Positions 57,281-64,000 of a stretch of 64,000 bases of DNA are shown piece after piece (the stretch's first letter is position 1; the number at the start of each line of letters is the position of its first letter). Both the position numbers and the translations under genes were made by a program. Source of the stretch: Aquanectria penicillioides (taxonomy: Eukaryota > Ascomycota > Sordariomycetes > Hypocreales > Nectriaceae); the NCBI GenBank assembly GCA_003415625.1, contig PYIU01000009.1, positions 2,728,001 to 2,792,000 of the forward strand. The letters run 5' to 3'. The notes under the pieces are model-generated. The model was given only the letters and a program-made list of their open reading frames with translations. It was not told the DNA's origin and did not search any database.

Positions 57281-59066
57281 TCGGAGGAGATGGGCTGTTA
57301 CGAATTTTATGATCAACTATTTAATAATATTAATCAAATAAACATTGGAAATATTTCATACAAAATCTGGCTATATCCTCTCAAATTGTCTTGGTTGTGA
57401 ATGAAGGCAGATGTAGAAGATCCGTGGAGTTTGTTCAAAGGCCAATTTTCACCCCATCGAACAATTCACTCACAATACTCGAAATGAGAGACCTCACGAG
57501 TTACTGGAACAGAGGCGGAGGCGGCAGAATGGATGGCATCCCCCCCCCCCCCACTATGATGTCTCACTTGGCAATGTGAGCAAGAATGCAACTAGTAACA
57601 TGACAGGCCCCGTTCTAGCCACACAGAAACCAGTGTGATTAGTATTCGCGATGACATTCTCCCCCCAGTCCATTCCGCAATACAGGGAACGGTCTCGAGC
57701 CGTGTGCCCAAAAACTCTGTTTCGCGTGGGCTATCCCCGAGCATGTTGAGATCTACCACTTTTAAGTTGGTGGAGACAGGGCACATGGCAAGAAGAAGGA
57801 GGAGGAACACATTTCTCAGCAAAAATGATGCTAAGAGCTTGGGAATGAGCCCTTTCCTTTCTTGATTTCAAGAACGCAGAGCCTCCAAGATGAGAGAAGC
57901 TTGGGTTCCTTTGGGGAAAAGGCATCAGCCAACAAGGAGACAAGAACAGTCAGTTATCAAAGAAGCTTTTCTTACACCACCGCCAACGATATTAACGCCC
58001 CTCGCTTTTTCGCGTAGGCCCACAATAATCTATCTAACTCGACGCCTCACCAATCGGAGTCGCCTAGCATCGCTCTCCACTCTGGTCTCCACCCGGAGTC
58101 TCGGCTTCGAAATGGGAAAACCGGTTTAGCTTAATCTGGGTTCTCTCTCTCATGCCCGTGCCTCGTCTACGAATGCGTTGGGGTCTGAGCGGGGAAGGGG
58201 GGAAGAAGCAAAGAAAGAATAATGGAAGAAAGCACTGTCCGAGTCCCGTGACATAAAGCTGGCCTTGGTTCCGGGAACTGGGCTTGGCTTGACAAGTTTC
58301 GTAGTGCCGTAGCTGTGACCTCCTCCTGGACAGCGCCAAGTATTTTGATTCGTCCGTGCTGGTGAACAAACCAGTGATGCCGCTCCGGTGTGTGTCCTCA
58401 CCCGTCAGGCCTCAGTTTATCTTCCCTCCCGTTTTGGGACGATGCAACGATAAGACGACGTCAAGTGCGGGGGTTGCCGACGGCTACGGCAGTCACGTCG
58501 TGTAGCGCCGATAAGGGGAACAACGAAGCTCACACCGGCATCGAGGAGCGATCCAAGAGAGCTTAATTCCCTGGTGTAAGTGGTGGCGGAGCTTCAACCT
58601 GGGTGGATGCTCGGCAAGATGAACCGAGGATATTAGGTGTGACCCGCTCAGAACTGGCGCATCGCGTGGGGTGGACCAATAAATAAACGTGGAAAGTCAA
58701 AAGGGAGATTTAGACTACAAATTAGAATAAAAGTAGAACTAGAAGAACTGGGGGGAAACGATCGTTGATCAATGCGCTTCAGGCATGTGTGGGGGTCATT
58801 AGAGACGGATCCGTCCATCAAGTCTCAGCTGCTCTTGCGGGGAGGAAACAGGCATGTCAAACAGGAAATCGGTAAAGAGAAAAAAAAAAATCTCTAAACT
58901 AAGGAAGATCCCACACGAGCTGGCAAGAATCCATCTGTATGGGATTTTGTGGGACGGCCCGAGTTGTGAGACATGAGACACGGGGGGAAGCATTCCCGAC
59001 AGTTGAGAAGCCGTGACTTTAGGGAAGATCAAACCGATGAGAGGGACCGATATCAAAGGAAGAAGA
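57281..59066. other. Intergenic region between the two small-protein genes
   Basis: No gene was seen. A 13-base poly-C tract lies at 57540-57552. Short frames on both strands show no resemblance to the neighbouring small proteins. Confidence 0.45.
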
Positions 59067-59073
59067 TATAAAA
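59067..59073 (+). promoter_or_regulatory. TATA box of small secreted protein B
   Basis: TATAAAA lies 203 bases before the ATG and 145 bases before the leader-intron donor, matching the spacing in paralogue A. Confidence 0.5.
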
Positions 59074-59211
59074 CTCAAGGAAGTAACGGCTGTTTCGAGT
59101 TGCTGCCTGGTTTAACCAAGTAGGTACAAAGAAAAAAGAGACAAAGCCATTTCAACAGCTTCGGCAACTACACCCTTGTTCAGCCTACCCTTGCGCGTCA
59201 CAAAAGCAGCA

Positions 59212-59259
59212 GTATGTCCCTTTTCCCTCCTCGGCCATCCCTCCACCTAACAACCGCAG
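59212..59259 (+). other. Predicted 48-bp leader intron of small secreted protein B
   Basis: GTATGT at 59212, CCTAAC near 59246 and CGCAG at 59255-59259 define a 48-bp intron ending 10 bases before the ATG, exactly as in paralogue A. Confidence 0.55.
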
Positions 59260-59269
59260 CATTCCAACA

Positions 59270-59587
59270 ATGAAGGTCACCGCTCTGCTCGTATTGCTCC
59301 CGCTCGCCTCTGCTTAGAAACTTAGGTTCGAAGGCAGCCGCCGCTGGGCCACTGTGGAGGGCGATGTTGTCGATGAGTGCGAGCCCCTGTCCCTCTATCC
59401 CCCGATGAAGGCGGACCACATCCATTTCGACGGCGAGACTGCCGGCATCCCCAACCTGGACATTCTTGAGTTGTTCGAGGCCGAGAAATGCCAAAACAAC
59501 AGCCAAAAATACCGGCCCGGAGATGTAATTATCATGCCGGCATCGGTGGTCAGGAGCTACAGGGTCGGATATAAGAACCTGGTGTGA
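59270..59587 (+). pseudogene. Small secreted protein B, interrupted by a TAG after the signal peptide
   Basis: The start MKVTALLVLLPLASA is a complete signal peptide. Codon 16 is TAG (59315-59317), and the same frame then runs on to 59587 (RRWATVEGDVVDECEPLSLY, ELFEAEKCQNN, VVRSYRVGYKNLV). Paralogue A has Trp at the aligned position (VSGW), so TGG to TAG explains the stop. On the opposite strand this is CCA to CTA, a CpA to TpA change of the type made by repeat-induced point mutation, fitting a duplicated gene. The rest of the frame, 90 codons, is intact, so the mutation is recent or the stop is bypassed or miscalled. Function unknown. Confidence 0.65.
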
Positions 59588-59866
59588 TGTTTGCAGGTTA
59601 AATCTTATTTGGGGCCGAAAGTTTATTTTTCTTGTTATTTAAATGCATGAGATGCCCAATTTTCGCTGCCGTCTGCCACTAGACTTTTGTGGAAGCAAAA
59701 TTTCCGTCAACTTCAATCAATCAAGTGATTTTCAGATTGCAGAGCTGTAAGCAGACCATCATGTTAAACTGTGTCCCTGATTTCAGCGTATTGCAGGTCG
59801 GTGCTGTGTGTATGGGCGGACCTTGGCCTACTGAAGTCTGGAAGTGTCTCATCCGCAATACCCTCA

Positions 59867-61653
59867 TCAAACAGTAAATGGAGTGGGGATGTGACTTCCA
59901 GAGCGACCAGAGATGAGACCGTCATCGTCCGCAGAACCAATGTACGAGTGACTCCGAACCACTGCATTATCCTCGTACTCGTCAAATTCGTTTAGCATGT
60001 CATCTATTTCTCTGGCGATCCCCAATGTCCACGCAAACATGTTGATCCCGGTGCCGAGTGGATCCCACATCTGCCACAGTTCGTCCAGAAGCATTAGAGC
60101 AGTCGCACCCATGACGGAAATTGCGGCGACCCCCACTAGAGAAGTCGTTTTAGGAGCCATGATGCTGTCTCCCACATTTCGAGTGCTGTTTATGATCCAG
60201 TCGCAATTTTGAGCTGGCATGGTGAACGTAATCACTCGAACCGAAAAGTCGATGATCCATAGCAGCGCCTTTGGAGCAACGTCGCCATAGGTAAATGCCG
60301 AACATTCTCTTCCAGCAAGTCCTAGCATGTCAATATTCTCGCCTAAACTGTCAGCAAAGTCTCGGTCGATCCTGGTTCGTGTTCGGGACTACTTACGAAG
60401 GATAGGAGCTCTCCGGTCGTCTAAATTTCCATTGTCGACGAGGTTCTCAAAGTGATTCCGAATGTTGTAAATTATGTGCTGCGGTGCCATGGAGGGTGTT
60501 TGAGTTCTCATCGATTGAGATCGATATTCCTTTTCCAGCTGAAGCGAGACTATCTCAAAGAAATACTCGACCGGCACATGTCCAGAAAACTGGCTTAATC
60601 CGGCAGTTGATCTCATTCTTCGGCCATAGTGATTGTGCTTTCTTTCACCACTATCTCTCAAACACTGCAATGCGACCGCAGCCTCTTGGCAGTATCGCGT
60701 GATGGCTGGTTCGCAGGTGTTGTGCCGAATTTGTTGAAGCAAGGCTACGGGAAAAGCCACCGTCAGGGTCAAACATTCACTATGCTACATTAGCTTTTGG
60801 GGTTACTAGGGCAGAAGAGAAGCCAACTAGATAATCAATTGCAATTTCTTCGAATCATATCCGAACTCTGGGTTGGGTTTGGTGGTTTTGAGAAAAGAGT
60901 ATGCCATGGTGACGGCGATTTGTCGAACACGCTCTATTCTCTCCCGCGTAGCTCGCATGCTCCTCAAGTTAGAGCAGATTTATATGCATAGATCAAGAGT
61001 TACCTCAAGTGTCCCTGAGCCAGGACAAAACATCCCAGGGTAGCTACTAAAGCCTGCGCAAAGAAAAGCCAGCGAGATCTGCTGTGTCCCTGGGGTGGCA
61101 TCACGCCGGAGCTAGGGCCAGTGGGTTCAATACCACAGCTGAGGCCTAATCTTGTGTGAAAGAGCGAAATTATGAGCGAGATGACGAGGAGGAAGGCTGT
61201 GCGATAAGAAAATCGAAGCCAAATAGATCCTTTGCGCAACCTATATCCGATTTCGCTGCAGTTCGCTGGGTTCCGAATTTTCCTGTCGATTTTGGAGCCA
61301 AAAAGCAGATGCTTTAGTCCTCTCAATGACCTTGGCCTTTTCTGCGAGTCCCAGTGGTTGTACCCCGACTCCAAATCTGCGTCAACAGACCACTGAGGGG
61401 CTTGAGACAAGTTGGTGAGCAGCGAAATGTCGGGCCGAGGGTGCCAAGGTCGCGTGTTAAAGATAGAAGCAGCGGAGAAGCTGAAGTTGCCCACCCCTTC
61501 GGCTGAGTGGATCGTGGACGTGGATCTGTCGAAAATGCTCACATGTATGTTGCTGTTGGACGAGCTCTCGGTTGCGACTCGGCGTCGCTGTGCCAAATTG
61601 GCCAATGGAATATCGGCATAGTGAGAGACCGCTTCCGAGAAGAGGTTGAGCAT
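59867..61653 (-). CDS. Fungal multi-spanning membrane protein of unknown function
   Basis: Four exons (61653-61004, 60962-60828, 60779-60397, 60342-59867) join to 547 residues. The first 130 residues are polar and contain PRPDISLLTNLSQAPQWS. Membrane segments appear at FLLVISLIISLFHTRLGL, ALVATLGCFVLAQGHLR, the helix around LTLTVAFPVALLQQIRHNT, ALLWIIDFSVRVITFTM and VAAISVMGATALMLL. A conserved-looking segment reads NIRNHFENLVDNG. Proteins of this design occur in many copies in Sordariomycetes, to my knowledge without a known role. The intron between exons 2 and 3 is 48 bp with a GTTGGC donor, less usual, chosen because it is the only option that keeps the protein continuous. A TTATAAG word about 230 bp upstream (near 61882) may be its TATA element. 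The first Met could have an upstream exon. Confidence 0.72.
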
Positions 61654-61988
61654 GGCTGTTCAGTTAACTGGTGTAGGGCATTGATGTTTACGAGTGTCGA
61701 GCCGGTTGAATGGTGGTGTAGTGAAGTGGTGAAGTCAAGCAGCGTGAAATAGCCATTGCTATAACCTAGGCACTTGCCTGGTCTAAGAAAAACGCCGTTC
61801 CAGTCATTGGGGTACATCTTGGAAGGAGCTGGTATCGTTGCTTCCTATCAGTTTACTCACGTCTCCTGCCCCAAACCCCCTTATAAATATCACAACGACA
61901 AACACCTGAACCGCACACCCCCTTGAGTCATTACAATCTTTTGCTATCTCATTACAACATTTCATATACAATTTTCTTTTCCATTCCC
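61654..61988. other. Intergenic region
   Basis: This is the upstream flank of the membrane-protein gene and the 3' flank of the oxidoreductase. It contains TTATAAATA at about 61881, but no gene or repeat. Confidence 0.4.
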
Positions 61989-63145
61989 TTAAGCAAACGT
62001 AACATCCTTGCCGGTCTTGGCGCTCTCCATGAGACCCTCAAGCAAGCGCAGAACATCTCGGGCCTGGCTAGCCTTGACGGGGACGTCCTCCTCCTTTCCA
62101 CTCTCAATCGCCTTTGCCAGCTCGGCATAGAAGGCCTTGTAGGTGACGGGCTCCTGGACGGGAGGGGACTGCACCTTGGGAACACCGTCCTCTCCAGCAA
62201 TCGTCAGCTTCAGGTTGTTGGGGTCGTCCTGGCCGAAGCCGGCGTCGGTGGTCTTCCCGCCAGCTACGAGCTGTTCCTCCTGGGTGTCGAGTCCCCACTT
62301 CTGGAAGCTGCCCTTGGTTCCGCGGACCCAAAATCGAGGCTGGACGACCTCGGCGCTCATGATGCTGATGCGGACGTGGACGAGGAGACCGTCGGGGTAG
62401 GTCAGCTCGGCAGAAACGCCATCGGGGTTCTCAAAGTCGAAACGGGCCTCTCGCTGGTTGAGAAGGCGGCCGTGAATCGACTGGGGCATACCAAAGAGGG
62501 TGTAGACCTGGTCGATGAGGTGGGTTCCGAGGTCGAATAGAGCACTGCCGCCCTGGGCAATGGTCATGCCAGCCTTCCAGTTGACAGGGTTGGTGGGCTT
62601 GTACCGCTCAAAATGGGTGTTGAACTCGACGATGCGGCCAAGATCCCCAGATGAGACAAGCTTCTGGACGGTGCGGAAGTCATTGTCCCATCGTCGGTTC
62701 TGGTAGACGATGACCAGGCGGTTGTTCTCCTTGGCAATGGCGATGAGCTTGTCCGCCTCGGCAGAAGTGGGGACGAAGGGCTTCTCGGTTAAAACATGTT
62801 TTCCAGCCTCAAGACCAGCCTTGGTCAGCTCAAAGTGGTTGTCAGGTGGTGTGCCAACGACAACGAGATCCACGTTGGGGTCCGCATAGAGATCCTGGTA
62901 CTTGGTGTAGTGCTTGATGTCAGGGTAGTCATTGGGAGCAGAGTTGCCCTCCTTGGGAGATCGCTGGACGATGGCGTACAGCTTGAACTGAGGGGTCTGG
63001 GCGAGGAAAGGAATGTGGAAGACCTTGGCGGAAAGGCTGGAATGATCAGGTTAGTGACATGATTTTCTTGCCAACAGGAAGAGTGAGCGGGGCGTTGAGC
63101 ATACCCATAGCCGATAACACCAACGTTGAAGACCTTGCCAGACAT
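61989..63145 (-). CDS. Gfo/Idh/MocA-family oxidoreductase
   Basis: Two exons (63145-63105, 63036-61989; intron 63104-63037) encode 362 residues, the usual family length. The first exon and start of the second encode the Rossmann motif VGVIGYGLSAKVFHIPFL. The catalytic-lysine segment is HVLTEKPFVPTSAEADKL, with the EKP signature, followed by YQNRRWDNDF and DLGTHLIDQVYTLFG (the conserved GxHxxD-like segment) in the C-terminal sheet domain. The enzyme should use NAD(P)(H) to oxidise or reduce a sugar, inositol or similar polyol. The closest general type is the yeast YMR315W-like and fungal glucose-fructose-oxidoreductase-like group, which does not fix the substrate. The start at 63145 is preceded by an A-rich leader (the T/C-rich run at 63148-63160 on the plus strand). 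Confidence 0.94.
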
Positions 63146-63260
63146 TGTTTTTTTTTTCTTTCGACTACTTGTGTGATTGATGCTTGAAAAGAGCTGAAGA
63201 AACGAACTGAGGCCGAGTGAGATTCAAGTCAAACTGGGCGAGGTGCGGGCTCCCTTTCAC

Positions 63261-63267
63261 TTTTATA
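63261..63267 (-). promoter_or_regulatory. TATA box of the oxidoreductase gene
   Basis: On the minus strand the sequence reads TATAAAA, about 120 bases before the ATG at 63145, with no other gene between. Confidence 0.5.
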
Positions 63268-64000
63268 CGTTGCAGGGCTGAGTAATTATATAGCTGGTGG
63301 TTGCGAGACGTTCACAACCCCTCCATGCGACAATTCCGTCATGGGTGGGGGAATGTCCCCACGGGCTTCTCGCCGGAAGACGGGTACCTACCGGTACGGT
63401 GGTTTAGGAGGCTCTGAGCGAATCGTTTTAGAGCAGGAGGCGCCACGATTAGCGATGGATGGGGCTCTGTCGCGACCCTTGGTGCCCGCAGGGTGGATTA
63501 GGCCGAGAAGGAGACGACGGAGATACCACTTTGGTGATTCGACGGCTTGGGCGGCTTACAGTGCTAAAGGCGGCTCATCGCGTCGGTTCCCAAGGGCCCA
63601 AGCCACGTGCTGCGTGCTTCTCTCCGCACCCACGTCTGCAGGTCGCTAGCTGTGCTGTTTTTGAACGGACAAACTTGCTATTTCAAGCAAAACGACGGAA
63701 AGACTTTCCTGGTGTGATAGTATCGCATCACCTGAGCATATGGGCATCGTTCGAATGCTTCTTCTCCCCGCACAGCCTCCATCCGCTCGCCCAGGCAAGC
63801 TGTTGCGGTTGCGGGGCCGAGTCATATCCGCGTTGACTCCGGGACACCTCCGCATACACACCATTATCTCAGATGCCACTGACCCCAGTCGCTTCCGATG
63901 TAGGGTTTGGTTCTTTGTTGATGGAGGAGCGAGCAAGGGAAAGGAGACATTCTAGAAATTCAATATTCAATGCAAGGGCGATTTGGTTTTTCTTCTCAAT
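63268..64000. other. Intergenic region at window end
   Basis: This is the upstream region of the oxidoreductase gene. Overlapping open frames of 70-125 residues on both strands show no family resemblance. A gene continuing beyond the window cannot be excluded. Confidence 0.4.

Noticed and set aside
1..64000. CRISPR arrays, insertion sequences, bacterial operons
   Set aside because: Gene structure is eukaryotic with introns; no direct-repeat and spacer pattern or transposase was found.

Overview
This window is nuclear DNA of a filamentous ascomycete. The genes are short-spaced, carry introns of about 45-240 bp with GT...AG ends and CTAAC-like branch points, and encode fungal families: Zn2Cys6 regulators, quinate/sugar permeases, fungal phospholipase B and a POS5-type NAD kinase. 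I infer Sordariomycetes, probably Hypocreales, from overall protein resemblance; the species cannot be fixed from sequence alone.

Layout. 1-645: 3' end of a kinesin-14 motor gene (+). 2260-3126: conserved fungal protein of unknown role (+). About 3.1-6.9 kb: gene-poor, partly AT-rich. 6886-8666: cytochrome P450, seven exons (+). 10219-12389: Zn2Cys6 regulator (+). 13059-14086: L-threo-3-deoxy-hexulosonate aldolase (lga1/gaaC type, +). 16252-18308: quinate/sugar permease, nine exons (+). 19658-21619: sugar transporter (-), divergent from 22490-24180, a GH32-like glycosidase (+), which converges on 24249-26534, a second Zn2Cys6 regulator (-). 26.5-32.8 kb: gene-poor, with long poly-G/poly-C tracts and a large TG microsatellite. 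32780-34610: GPI-anchored 5'-nucleotidase (+). 36.0-36.7 kb: decayed gene (-). 37252-38115: unknown two-exon gene (+). 39173-40825: Dal5-type permease (-). 43451-44941: PlsC acyltransferase (-). 45920-47333: mitochondrial NAD(H) kinase (+). 50881-53055: GPI-anchored phospholipase B (+). 56982-57280 and 59270-59587: two paralogous small secreted proteins (+). 59867-61653: multi-spanning membrane protein (-). 61989-63145: Gfo/Idh/MocA oxidoreductase (-).

How genes may work together. Two carbon-use neighbourhoods stand out. Regulator + aldolase + permease (10.2-18.3 kb, all on +) suggests uptake and catabolism of D-galacturonate. Transporter / GH32-like enzyme / regulator (19.7-26.5 kb) suggests import and intracellular hydrolysis of a fructoside such as sucrose. 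Both are inferences from gene content.

The strongest technical observation is that seven otherwise well-preserved genes are interrupted by ten frame breaks, each consistent with loss of one base in a short C or G run. The reading frames on both sides look conserved, so consensus errors are the likeliest cause; real mutations are not excluded. One small secreted protein is visible only when this is taken into account, and its neighbouring paralogue is cut by a stop codon of RIP-like type.
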